Shown here one piece after another: positions 25,277-33,732 of a stretch of DNA of 55,736 nt (the stretch's first letter is position 1; each line of letters starts with the position of its first letter). The stretch lies in assembly GCA_964587655.1 (NCBI GenBank), contig CAZPMT010000023.1, positions 1 through 55,736 on the forward strand, in the 5' to 3' direction. Below the pieces are notes generated by a model, which saw nothing but the letters and a program-made list of their open reading frames with translations, ran no database searches and had not been told where the DNA came from. The position numbers were made by a program, and so were the translations under genes. The DNA is from CAZPMT01 sp964587655. Lineage in GTDB: Bacteria > Hydrogenedentota > Hydrogenedentia > Hydrogenedentales > SLHB01.

Positions 25277-25298
25277 ACAAGGGGTTGCAGCCCCTTGT
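25277..25298. repeat. Palindromic element (family B) in the cluster leader
   Basis: 22-base palindrome ACAAGGGG...CCCCTTGT with one central mismatch, immediately downstream of the predicted start of transcription and about 35 bases before the AAA+ start codon. The RNA would fold into a stable hairpin. Confidence 0.8.
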
Positions 25299-25331
25299 AC
25301 AATCCTTTGTCCAAGAGAGGGAACACATACC

Positions 25332-27320
25332 ATGATTGTAATCAACGAGGACTCGCCGCGCTGGACCCGGGAACTCGCAAGGTTCATCACCATCAAGAAC
25401 CTCCTTTTCATCTACGGCAATGTCCACGACCTCGTGTCGTTTCCGATCCGTACCGATGCGGCGGAGCCGGTGCGCTGGACCGAGAGCGACCTTCCCGGTT
25501 TCTTTCGGCGCTTCCTCACCGGACTGAAATATGAAGTCGTCGGTTGGGCGGACCCGGTCGAAGAGCTGTCCTTTGCTACGCCGGAGATGGAAGACCTTTT
25601 CCACAGGATCGAGACCGGCCGGGATCTCCCCTCTGAACACCCGGAGGACAAGATGAAGAAGGACACGCCTGCCGGGCAGTCGCGCGCGCAGGGCCAGCAG
25701 AAGGAACCTCCGGCCCCACGCCGGACCGAGGCGCTCGACTGGAACAAGACGTTCAACCGGATTGCCAGGGCATTGGACAACACCCGCGTTCCCTGCGCAT
25801 TCGTCATCGATCTGGCCTCTCGTTTTCTTTCGGCGCCGGACCGACTCATGAAGGAAGAGCGCACCCTCTTCACAAAGATCCTGAAGGCGTCTCTGGCAAG
25901 CCACGAGGTGGTCAGGAAGGACGGCCGCTGGAACAACCTCCTGATCATGATCTGCGATAAGCTCAACGACCTGCCGACGTTTCTCTACCTCAACAACCCG
26001 CGGGCACGCTCGATACATATCGAGCCGCCGGACCGTGAAGAGCGCGCCCGGTTCATGAACCGATACTACAGGCATTTTCACGGGGCCGCCGGCACGAATG
26101 CCGCGCCGCCGCCCGCGCTGGTCCACGACTTCGTCGACATGACCGAAGGTCTCACGAGCTACGAAATGCGCAGCCTCGTCAGCCTTTCCTTGAAGGAAGG
26201 CATTCCAATATCCGACCCGGACACGGGCGTCCCCAATATCAAACGCATCAGCGAGATGTACAAGTACGGCGTGACCACGAGCGAATGGGACAAGATAGAA
26301 TGCGATAAGCTGAGTCAGGCCGAAACGTTTATCCGCGCCCGGATCAAGGGACAGGAAACGGCCGTGGCGCGCGTGCTCGACATCGTCAAGCGCGCGAAGA
26401 TCGGTCTCGCGGCGGGCGACACAAACAAGTCGAGCCGGCCCCGTGGCGTGCTGTTTTTCGCGGGCCCCACCGGCGTGGGCAAGACCGAAATGGCGAAGGC
26501 GCTCGCGGCACTGCTTTTTAGTCAAGAGGACCGCCTTATCCGTTTCGATATGAGCGAGTATGCGGCCCCACAGGCGGACCAGCGTCTGCTGGGCGCGCCG
26601 CCCGGATACGTCGGCTACGAGGAAGGCGGCCAGTTGACCAACGCCGTGAAAAAGAACCCCTTCTCCATCCTCCTATTCGATGAGATCGAGAAGGGACACG
26701 GGAGCATTTTCGACAAATTCCTTCAGATCCTCGATGACGGACGGTTGACGGACGGCAAGGGCGAGACGGTGTATTTCTCGGAATGCATCATCATCTTCAC
26801 GAGCAACCTGGGCACGGTGGCCCGGTCGGAACCGGGCGCGGGCGCATCGCAGGTGCTGGTGACGCCCGACATGCCCTATTCCCGAATGAAGGAAATGGTG
26901 CTGCAGGAAATCCGAAATCACTTCAACTTCGTTCTGGGCCGTCCGGAGATCCTCAACCGGTTCGGCGACAACTTCGTCGTCTTTGACTTCATCAAGCCTC
27001 CCTTGGATGAACAGATTGTCGATCTCCTTATCTCGAAGCTCGTACGATCGGCAAGAGAGACCAAGAAACTCGATCTGGCCATTGAAGCACCGGCGAGAGA
27101 GAAACTCGTGTCGCTCGCGCGCGGCAACCTCCAACACGGCGGACGCGGCATCCGGAACGTCATCGATGTGGCATTGGTAAATCCGCTCAGCCGGACCTTG
27201 TTTGATCGGAACGTTCAGGCCAATGCAGTCATCCGCGTACTCGACATGAAGGACAACGGCGAGGACGCCCCGACGCGCTTCGAACTCATGGTGAGCATCA
27301 CGCCGGCGTCCTCCGCATGA
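25332..27320 (+). CDS. HSP100-type AAA+ ATPase with degenerate N-terminal AAA module
   Basis: 662-residue ATPase from the ATG at 25332, with GAGAGGG upstream. The longer frame from 25158 would start before the promoter. Residues 1-310 form a degenerate AAA-like module: CAFVIDLASRFLSAP and LLIMICDKLNDLPTFLYLNN resemble Walker B and sensor 1, but no Walker A is visible. The second module is ClpB/ClpA type: Walker A GPTGVGKT 378-385, pore loop GYVGYEEGG 425-433, Walker B ILLFDE 446-451, sensor 1 TSN 490-492, arginine finger region RPEILNRFGD near 537, sensor 2 GGRGIRNV near 603. The intact pore loop suggests protein threading. There is no ClpP-binding tripeptide or N-terminal Clp repeat. It is the first gene of the cluster. 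Confidence 0.9.
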   Translation: MIVINEDSPRWTRELARFITIKNLLFIYGNVHDLVSFPIRTDAAEPVRWTESDLPGFFRRFLTGLKYEVVGWADPVEELSFATPEMEDLFHRIETGRDLPSEHPEDKMKKDTPAGQSRAQGQQKEPPAPRRTEALDWNKTFNRIARALDNTRVPCAFVIDLASRFLSAPDRLMKEERTLFTKILKASLASHEVVRKDGRWNNLLIMICDKLNDLPTFLYLNNPRARSIHIEPPDREERARFMNRYYRHFHGAAGTNAAPPPALVHDFVDMTEGLTSYEMRSLVSLSLKEGIPISDPDTGVPNIKRISEMYKYGVTTSEWDKIECDKLSQAETFIRARIKGQETAVARVLDIVKRAKIGLAAGDTNKSSRPRGVLFFAGPTGVGKTEMAKALAALLFSQEDRLIRFDMSEYAAPQADQRLLGAPPGYVGYEEGGQLTNAVKKNPFSILLFDEIEKGHGSIFDKFLQILDDGRLTDGKGETVYFSECIIIFTSNLGTVARSEPGAGASQVLVTPDMPYSRMKEMVLQEIRNHFNFVLGRPEILNRFGDNFVVFDFIKPPLDEQIVDLLISKLVRSARETKKLDLAIEAPAREKLVSLARGNLQHGGRGIRNVIDVALVNPLSRTLFDRNVQANAVIRVLDMKDNGEDAPTRFELMVSITPASSA

Positions 27321-27982
27321 ACAGCATGGATATCGTTCTTTTCAGCATGGCCTATCCGGTTACGTCGCTGGGACCCGGCAACCGGCTTGTCTTATGGGTC
27401 GCAGGCTGCGATAAACGCTGCCTCGAATGCATCAGCCCGGAAATGCAGACGCGCGATGCGGGCAAGCCCGTCCCGGTGGACGCTTTGCTGCGCCGCATCC
27501 TCAGCATCGACGCCTCCGTGGATGGAATCACGATCTCCGGCGGCGAACCGTTTGACCAGGCGCCTGCTCTCGTCGAATTGCTGTCCGCGCTCCGGGAACG
27601 CCGTCCCACATGGAGCATCCTCGTCTACACCGGCTGCCTGATCGAAGAGATCCAGGCGGATACGGGGGAAAAGGCGAAGCTGCTCGACTACGTTGACATT
27701 TTGATTGATGGGCCTTATCGCCGCCGGATCCCGCGCCGACATCCCTTGACGGGTTCAGGCAATCAGCGCGTGCATTACCTCTCCGAGCGGGGCCAGTCCT
27801 TGAAGCATCAAATGGATGCGTTCCCGGCCCAGCAGGTCAACCTCGGCTTAGGAGCGCGATCTCTTGATATGATCATCGGCGTTACGGAAACGGATACGCG
27901 CGCCACGCTGTGCGAAGCGTTCGAGGCCCAGTCGCATGTTCCTCTTGTTCGCCGCCGCGAACGCAGGCGCCAGCGCTCATAA
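27317..27982 (+). CDS. Radical-SAM activase-like protein (4Fe-4S single cluster, NrdG/PflA type)
   Basis: 221 residues. The cluster motif C31-x3-C35-x2-C38 (GCDKRCLEC) and the SAM-binding GGEP (SGGEPFDQ, near 74) are intact. The size and the LVLWVAGC start resemble activating enzymes that install a glycyl radical or act on small partners. A C-terminal Arg-rich tail is odd. Its ATG overlaps the AAA+ stop (ATGA), so the two are translationally coupled and probably work together. No glycyl-radical enzyme is present in the window, so its substrate is unknown. A peptide modification role in this cluster is only an inference. Confidence 0.88.
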   Translation: MNSMDIVLFSMAYPVTSLGPGNRLVLWVAGCDKRCLECISPEMQTRDAGKPVPVDALLRRILSIDASVDGITISGGEPFDQAPALVELLSALRERRPTWSILVYTGCLIEEIQADTGEKAKLLDYVDILIDGPYRRRIPRRHPLTGSGNQRVHYLSERGQSLKHQMDAFPAQQVNLGLGARSLDMIIGVTETDTRATLCEAFEAQSHVPLVRRRERRRQRS

Positions 27983-28005
27983 CACGACGATGAAGGTAGA
28001 TTGAT

Positions 28006-28563
28006 ATGGCGAAATACGTCAAGGTTTGTCCGCGTTGTGGTCATCCGAACGACGAACTGGCGGATGCTTGCGAGCAGGACGGCGAATTCCTCGGAATGGT
28101 CCCCGCGACGCTCGGCCGAGAGGGATCTCCCGTGCCGGATGTCGTCGAGACACCGCAGGCGGAACCGGCGGCGCCAACGGCCCCCACTTCGAGCGAATGC
28201 CAGGCCAATGTCGCCGTGACGCAGCGGTTCGATCAGCCTACGCAGGCGCTTTATCTCGAGACGAGCGCCGGGCAAACGTACGAGGTCCGGCACGGAAACG
28301 TCCTCGGACAGGCCCATCCCACGAGTTCCGCCCACATCCAACTCGCTGACCTGCCCGGGATGAACTACGTTCATCGGAGTCATTGCCTGTTCGAGTTCCG
28401 CGACAACGCCTGGCACGTCACCGCGATAGCGCAACCCGTTTACACGAATCCGATGTTCGTCAATCAAAGACGGCTTGAACCCGGACAGCACGCGACGTTG
28501 CGAAACGGCGACAGACTCATCCTGTCAAACGTCGTGCTGAACGTGAGAATCATCGATCTGTGA
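28006..28563 (+). CDS. Zinc-ribbon and FHA-domain protein
   Basis: 185 residues. N-terminal half zinc ribbon: C8-x2-C11 (CPRCGHPN) and C22 in ADACEQDGEF, with Asp in place of the fourth cysteine. A Pro/Ala-rich linker (PQAEPAAPTAPTSS) follows. The C-terminal 110 residues form an FHA-like beta sandwich: VLGQAHPTSSAHIQLADLPG, then VHRSHCLFEF, MFVNQRRLEPGQHATLRNGD and RLILSNVVLNVRII. FHA domains bind phosphothreonine, so it is the likely reader of the kinase/phosphatase pair downstream. It begins 23 bases after the radical-SAM gene with GAAGG as ribosome site. Confidence 0.85.
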   Translation: MAKYVKVCPRCGHPNDELADACEQDGEFLGMVPATLGREGSPVPDVVETPQAEPAAPTAPTSSECQANVAVTQRFDQPTQALYLETSAGQTYEVRHGNVLGQAHPTSSAHIQLADLPGMNYVHRSHCLFEFRDNAWHVTAIAQPVYTNPMFVNQRRLEPGQHATLRNGDRLILSNVVLNVRIIDL

Positions 28564-28588
28564 CGCCGCGCGCGGCGTGAGAGGCGAC

Positions 28589-29389
28589 ATGAGACACTTT
28601 GATGTGCACAGTAGATCGGAAATCGGACGCGTCCGCGAAACCAACGAGGACCACGTTCTCGTCGGGCGCTTCATAAAGAACCAGGGCGCTATTACCCTGC
28701 GCTTCGCCGCCGATGACGACTTTCTATCCTGCCAGGGAATGTTGTTTGCGGTCGCGGACGGCGTCGGCGGCTATGCCGGCGGCCGCATGGCGAGCAAGCT
28801 GGCGCTGAATGCGTTCGACGCGCAATTCTACAGCGCGGAAAAAGGCACGAATGTGATTGCGGGCGCTACGGAAGCGCTTCAGGCCGCCGCGAGCCGCGCC
28901 AACCGAACGATCCTCGACGCCGCATCGAGGCGGCCCGAGTGGGCAAACATGGGATGCACCCTCGCGGGAGTGTGCCTCGCGCCCGAAGGATATCTTGTCT
29001 TCCACGCGGGCGACAGCCGCGTGTACCGTTTCCGGAACGGCGTCGCGAAACAACTCACCCGCGACGATTCCATCGTCAGCCTCGCCGTCGAGGCGGGACA
29101 GATGACGCGCGAGGAGGCGGAACGTTCGCCCGTGCGGCATACCATCACAAACGTCGTGGGCAGTTCCTCATTCCAACTGCACCTCGAACAAGGACCTCCC
29201 TTGCGCGACGGCGACATTCTCCTCGTTTGCTCCGATGGTTTGCACGACATGCTTTCCCATGAAGAACTCGAACGTTGCGCGGGCGCATCTTCGCCCCTCG
29301 AGTCTAAAGTGGATGCATGGATACAGGCGGCGCTCGATGCCGGCGGTCATGACAACATATCCCTCATAGCCATTTTGTGTCAGGACTGA
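28589..29389 (+). CDS. PP2C-family serine/threonine phosphatase
   Basis: 266 residues. All metal-binding motifs of PP2C/PPM are visible: RETNEDHVLVG, VADGVGGYAGG, HAGDSRVYRFRNG, CSDGLHDML and GGHDNISLIAI. The enzyme would remove phosphate from Ser/Thr with Mn or Mg. The start was set at ATG 28589 with GAGAGG just upstream; a GTG at 28577 would add four residues. There is no membrane segment, so it is cytoplasmic. It lies between the FHA protein and the kinase, 25 and 63 bases away, a classic kinase-phosphatase-FHA signalling set. Confidence 0.95.
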   Translation: MRHFDVHSRSEIGRVRETNEDHVLVGRFIKNQGAITLRFAADDDFLSCQGMLFAVADGVGGYAGGRMASKLALNAFDAQFYSAEKGTNVIAGATEALQAAASRANRTILDAASRRPEWANMGCTLAGVCLAPEGYLVFHAGDSRVYRFRNGVAKQLTRDDSIVSLAVEAGQMTREEAERSPVRHTITNVVGSSSFQLHLEQGPPLRDGDILLVCSDGLHDMLSHEELERCAGASSPLESKVDAWIQAALDAGGHDNISLIAILCQD

Positions 29390-29452
29390 TGCTTCAAGTA
29401 TCGTACAATCGTTGCGTCGAGAGATAAAGCCGGTACGCCGGATAAGGCCGCC

Positions 29453-32029
29453 ATGGAGTCAAATAACTTCGAAGACACGCCGCCCGAAGCGGAACGTCCC
29501 GCTCCGCAGCCGGTCACGGATCGCTTCTCCGAAGAGCGGCCAACGGATCGTTTCGAGCCGTTCCGCGTAACGGACGTCCTCCCCGAAGCGCGGGCCGCAA
29601 CCGCAATCGTGCTGTCGCAGGGCGAACTCGTGGACGACCGTTTTCGCATCGAAGAAGGGCCGATCGGGATGGCCACGGGTGAAGCCGACATATTCCGCTG
29701 CACCGACACGAAAACGGGCGAGACGCTTGCGTTGAAGCTGTACCGGGAGCACGTCGCCCCGAAACAGGACATCCTGAACATGCTGATGAACGTCCGGCAC
29801 CCGGACATCATCACGTTGCGGGCGTTTGGAACCTGGGCCGGGCATTTCTACGAGGCGATGGACTATTGTTCGGGCGGGAGTCTCGCCGACTACATGCCCG
29901 TCGAGGAGACGGAACTGCGCGGTTGGCTCGTGGAGATCGTGAACGGACTCCAATACCTCCACGCGCAGGGGATCGTCCACCGCGACATCAAGCCGAACAA
30001 CATCTTCTTCCGCAAGCAGAACAAGGAAGATCTCGTTATAGGGGATTTCGGCGTCAGTTCGATCCTCGATACGAACGAGAAGGTACGCCGGACCACCACG
30101 GCGGCGTTCTTCACTCTGGACTATGCGGCCCCCGAGCTCATCGACGGAAAGGAAGTCAGCGCGAAGACCGATTATTACGCCCTTGGGATCACGCTCATCC
30201 ACCTCCTCGAAGGCTCGTCGCCTTTCGCAGGCATGGACAAGAACACCGTTCTGGGCTGCCATTTTCGAGGCAGCGCGCCCCGGCCCAAGGTGGCGTCCGC
30301 CGAGTTACGAAGGCTCCTCGACGGCCTGTTGCGCGTCCAACCGGAAAGCCGGTGGGGCTACCGCCAAATCATGGATTGGCTCGAGGGGCGGCCCGTCTTC
30401 ACGGACGACGGCCTGCTGGACCGCGAGGACGTCTACGTCGGCAAACGGGTCCCTTACCGGAGCTTGCCGGAAATAACTACGCCGATTGAGATGGTGCACC
30501 GCCTGGCCGAATTCGACGCCGCGCGTGATCTGCAGCGAGGCTTCATCTCGCAATGGGCCATGTTCTTCGATACGAATCTCGGACGCCGAATCGCCCAACT
30601 CGAGGAGGAGTTCGCCGACAACACGGAACTTGCCGTGTTTCAACTCCGCTATCTGCTCGATCCCGCCCAGCCCCTCGAAGTGGGCCGGTTCAGGATCTAC
30701 GGCGTCGCGGAGCTCGTGGACCTCTTGCTGAAGCATCGCGACGACTGCCGCGGGGCACTTGAGAACCTATTGTACAGCGGCGGAATCGAGGTGTGGATAT
30801 CCGCTTTGCAGGACAGCCCGGAAGCGCGTGAACTCGCCGCCAGAATCGGCGGGATCCGAGCGCGCGTGCGGCAACGTTACCTCGGTCTGTTCTCGCTGCT
30901 CTACACGCTCGATCCGTCACGCCCGCTGCAGTTCTCTCAGGGCGACCTCATCGCGCGACCCGAGGATATCGACAGCATTGTCAGAATGAACCCGCACCTC
31001 ACAAACCGCGTAACGCAATGCCTGTACTCAGGCCAGTTCGAGGAATGGCTCCTCGCCTGCTTTCCGCAACGCGAAAACGACATCCGTTTCGTTCAGCAGT
31101 GCGTCGAGAGGCACGGCGACAGCATGGAACTCGGTCTCTTTGCGGTGCGATGCCATTTCAATCCCGCGATCCCCTTTCGTTTCGCCAGTCAAGACGCACA
31201 CGCCCCGCAGGAACTGGCGGCACTCATCGACCGCGATGGACAGGGCTTCGAACGCGGCATGAAATTGCTCGCAAGCGGGTGGATACGGACTTGGCTCATA
31301 TGCACCGGACGCATGCGGGACCCGTCCGCCTTTGACGAGATCATCGCGGACGAAACGATCAGCCCCGGACGCAAGATGGAGGCCGTGTTGCATGTACTCG
31401 ACCCCGAGCTGCCTTGGCCGCGGCCGGTGGCGGACGTGCCTTCGATCGATCCAGGCACAATCTCGGCAGAGTCATCAAGATCCGTGCGCCTGACGATCTC
31501 CAATGCGGGTCGAGGATTCCTCTCCGGGATTATTACGCTGGGCACAACCGAAGCGGACAAAGGATTGCAGCCCCTTCTTCAAAGCGCCCACATGTCGATG
31601 AAGACCACCATCATCGAAGGCGACCCGGCAACGGTCGAAGTTGCTCTCCACGGACGCGGCCTTCCGGTAGGCGCGGAAGAACGCGGCGTCATTGTCGCCA
31701 CTACGAACGGCGGCGTCATCGAAATCCCAGTGTCGTTCCGCGTAACGGCGCCGCTGCGGGCGATGCTGCTGCGGAGCCTCGGCGTCGGCGCAATCGCCGG
31801 GAGCCTTCTTGGAGCCTTCCGATACGCCATCCAACTCTTGATGCCGCAGTATGTAACCCAACTCATACAAACGATTCCATACAACCGCATCAGCAGCGAT
31901 CACGACGTCTGGATGCTTATTCCCTTCGCCGTCGGCTTCCTGACGACGGTCGGAGGACTGCTGTACTACGCTGGGCGGCTCTATTACGTTCGCGAGTTCC
32001 GCAAGCCGTGTGATGGAGAATGCCGGTGA
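29453..32029 (+). CDS. Membrane-anchored Ser/Thr protein kinase with long C-terminal region
   Basis: 858 residues. Kinase domain about 60-315: Gly-rich loop GPIGMATGEADIF, ATP lysine K95 (LALKLY), catalytic HRDIKPNN at 176-183, DFG at 198-200, YAAPELI in the activation segment. An alpha-helical region follows (about 330-640). Then comes a beta-sandwich (SVRLTISNAGRGFLSGIITL ... GGVIEIPVSFRV) and two membrane helices near the C-terminus (SLGVGAIAGSLLGAFRYAI; WMLIPFAVGFLTTVGGLLYY). Most of the protein is therefore cytoplasmic. A repeat-encoded peptide DKGLQPL interrupts the sandwich near residue 702. It overlaps the next gene by four bases (GTGA). Confidence 0.93.
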   Translation: MESNNFEDTPPEAERPAPQPVTDRFSEERPTDRFEPFRVTDVLPEARAATAIVLSQGELVDDRFRIEEGPIGMATGEADIFRCTDTKTGETLALKLYREHVAPKQDILNMLMNVRHPDIITLRAFGTWAGHFYEAMDYCSGGSLADYMPVEETELRGWLVEIVNGLQYLHAQGIVHRDIKPNNIFFRKQNKEDLVIGDFGVSSILDTNEKVRRTTTAAFFTLDYAAPELIDGKEVSAKTDYYALGITLIHLLEGSSPFAGMDKNTVLGCHFRGSAPRPKVASAELRRLLDGLLRVQPESRWGYRQIMDWLEGRPVFTDDGLLDREDVYVGKRVPYRSLPEITTPIEMVHRLAEFDAARDLQRGFISQWAMFFDTNLGRRIAQLEEEFADNTELAVFQLRYLLDPAQPLEVGRFRIYGVAELVDLLLKHRDDCRGALENLLYSGGIEVWISALQDSPEARELAARIGGIRARVRQRYLGLFSLLYTLDPSRPLQFSQGDLIARPEDIDSIVRMNPHLTNRVTQCLYSGQFEEWLLACFPQRENDIRFVQQCVERHGDSMELGLFAVRCHFNPAIPFRFASQDAHAPQELAALIDRDGQGFERGMKLLASGWIRTWLICTGRMRDPSAFDEIIADETISPGRKMEAVLHVLDPELPWPRPVADVPSIDPGTISAESSRSVRLTISNAGRGFLSGIITLGTTEADKGLQPLLQSAHMSMKTTIIEGDPATVEVALHGRGLPVGAEERGVIVATTNGGVIEIPVSFRVTAPLRAMLLRSLGVGAIAGSLLGAFRYAIQLLMPQYVTQLIQTIPYNRISSDHDVWMLIPFAVGFLTTVGGLLYYAGRLYYVREFRKPCDGECR
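31555..31580. repeat. Degenerate palindromic element (family B) inside kinase gene
   Basis: GGACAAAGGATTGCAGCCCC is a diverged copy of the palindrome at 15811, 16869 and 25277. It is read in the same frame as in the anti-sigma gene, giving DKGLQPL in both proteins. Confidence 0.7.
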
Positions 32030-33261
32030 ACTGGAACCGCTTGTATCGTATCGCCTACCTCATCCTTCTCGTTGTGGGCCCGCTTTTCGCTGTCTGCTAC
32101 TTCATGATCGCGCTCGAAGGACCCCTTCAGCAATGGGCCGGTGTCAGCGTCATGGCGTTCGTGGATCAAGTCCTCGGCGCTTGGGGCATCGTCCCGCCTT
32201 TCGTGTCCTGGGCCCTCCTGGGCTTCATCGTCGTCGGCATGATCTACTTCGCGATATGGGAAGCACACCGCATCGACATCCCGAAGATGCGCTGGTTCAT
32301 GCTCATTGCCCCGTGGATGATCCTCGCCGTGGGCCCCGTCGTGTGGCCCCTCGTTGAAGTGTATTTCACGTACCCCGCGATTCTCGCTCAGCCTCTAGGC
32401 GCACCCGCGCCGGGCGAGCTAAACACGATCCAGGGAATCGAGTTCGTTTGGATACCCCCCGGCCGTTTCCGCATGGGCAGCCCCTCGCGCGAACCGGCGC
32501 GCGAGAATGATGAGCGCTCGCACGTGGTCACCCTGCGGTACGGGTTCTGGATGAGCCGCTATGAGATAACGCGCGGACAATGGGAAGCGGTTATGGGACC
32601 TGACCCGTCACGCCCAACTCAGGAGCCCGACGAACCCGTCAACGGCGTGTCATGGCAGGACTGCCAGGACTTCCTCACGAAGCTGAACGCGACACAGCCC
32701 CGCGCCTTCCGCCTCCCGACGGAGGCCGAATGGGAATATGCGTGCCGCGCCACAACAACGGGTCCATACTCCTTCGATGGCGATGCACCTCAGTTGGGCG
32801 AGTACGCATGGTTCGCCGAAAACAGCGGGAAGAAGGTTCACCGGGTCGGTCAAAAGGCTCCGAACCCATGGGGGCTGTACGATGCGCACGGCAACGTGTG
32901 GGAATGGTGCCGCGAGTGGTATGGGCCGTACCCCGACGGACACGCCGTCGACCCTACGGGACCGGCCTACGGAGACTATCATGTGATCCGAGGCGGCGCC
33001 TGGAACAGCCCGACCGAAGAATGCCGGTCTGCCGCGCGAAATCTCTTCATGGAAGGGTATTTCCTGGACAAGAGCGTCCTGGGCTTTCGGATCGTTCGTG
33101 CCCCTGCACTGCCGACTACAGCCGCGCCCCCACCTGCCTTGCCGACTCCAGCCGCGAGCCCCACTGTGCAGCCCGGCACGCGGCCAAATCGGAGCCTCAA
33201 CCTGCTTGCGCCAAAGGCCACCCCCACCCCCGCCGCGCCAAAAGCAGCGACCGCACCTTGA
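32026..33261 (+). CDS. Membrane protein with FGE/sulfatase-modifying-factor fold
   Basis: About 411 residues. A GTG at 32026 is preferred: it overlaps the kinase stop and has GGAG seven bases upstream, whereas the ATG at 32020 is only one base from that site. Three or four N-terminal membrane helices (to about 110) precede an FGE domain at 130-360: EFVWIPPGRFRMGSPSREPA, YEITRGQWEAVMG, FRLPTEAEWEYACRA, WGLYDAHGNVWEWCREWYG and VIRGGAWNSPTEECRSAARN. The paired cysteines of true formylglycine-generating enzymes are not both present in the last segment, so it may be a binding or scaffold version. The tail is Pro/Ala-rich. It is the last gene of the cluster. Confidence 0.9.
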   Translation: MNWNRLYRIAYLILLVVGPLFAVCYFMIALEGPLQQWAGVSVMAFVDQVLGAWGIVPPFVSWALLGFIVVGMIYFAIWEAHRIDIPKMRWFMLIAPWMILAVGPVVWPLVEVYFTYPAILAQPLGAPAPGELNTIQGIEFVWIPPGRFRMGSPSREPARENDERSHVVTLRYGFWMSRYEITRGQWEAVMGPDPSRPTQEPDEPVNGVSWQDCQDFLTKLNATQPRAFRLPTEAEWEYACRATTTGPYSFDGDAPQLGEYAWFAENSGKKVHRVGQKAPNPWGLYDAHGNVWEWCREWYGPYPDGHAVDPTGPAYGDYHVIRGGAWNSPTEECRSAARNLFMEGYFLDKSVLGFRIVRAPALPTTAAPPPALPTPAASPTVQPGTRPNRSLNLLAPKATPTPAAPKAATAP

Positions 33262-33279
33262 CTCTCCCGCGTGCCGGCG

Positions 33280-33732
33280 TCAGCCGTCGACGCGAACCTT
33301 TATAACGGCTTTCCGCACCGTGGACGGCGCGCCGCACATCGTACATGGCGCATGCGCGTCTTGTGGAAACAACACACAGAACATTCCGGTTGAGAGAACG
33401 ATATCCGTGCGCTCAGGCGTCAACGCATAGAACTCGATGTCCGGCTCGTAAGGTTTGACCACCGTCAGTTCGGGGGTCGGCGCCCACAGGATCGATTCCC
33501 GGCCTTTCATCATGTATTGGATATCCGCGTAGACCCGGTGGGCCTCGAACTGATGTCCCTGACGCGAGCGCGTCTCATACGTCTGGACCATGCAATACAC
33601 GGCATCCCCGTCAATTTCAAGCCGGCCGTCCGCCACCGAGGGATCTAGCGACTCGAGAAAACCGAACGCCTTCCGAAAACGCTCGCAGTCCCATGCATAT
33701 TTCCGCCAGTTGCCGAGTGTGTCAAGTATCAT
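33280..33732 (-). CDS. YhcH/YjgK/YiaL family protein
   Basis: 150-residue cupin-like protein, normal length for the family (related to EbgC, the beta-galactosidase small subunit). Typical segments: MILDTLGNWRKYAW at the start, AHRVYADIQYMMKGRESILW and GMFCVLFPQDAHAPCTM, then KAVIKVRV at the end. Family members are linked to sugar or sialic acid metabolism and bind a metal through the His residues in HRVYADIQY and PQDAHAP. It overlaps the DUF2007 gene by 11 bases and has GGGAGGG as ribosome site. Long upstream frames on this strand were rejected. Confidence 0.9.
   Translation of the reverse strand: MILDTLGNWRKYAWDCERFRKAFGFLESLDPSVADGRLEIDGDAVYCMVQTYETRSRQGHQFEAHRVYADIQYMMKGRESILWAPTPELTVVKPYEPDIEFYALTPERTDIVLSTGMFCVLFPQDAHAPCTMCGAPSTVRKAVIKVRVDG

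Noticed and set aside
25158..25331. 58-residue N-terminal extension of the AAA+ protein
   Set aside because: It would start upstream of the promoter and read through repeats; the ATG at 25332 has a ribosome site and gives a natural start.
25260..26525. 421-codon frame antisense to the AAA+ gene
   Set aside because: Arg/His/Leu-rich without any motif, and it runs through the promoter and leader of the real gene.
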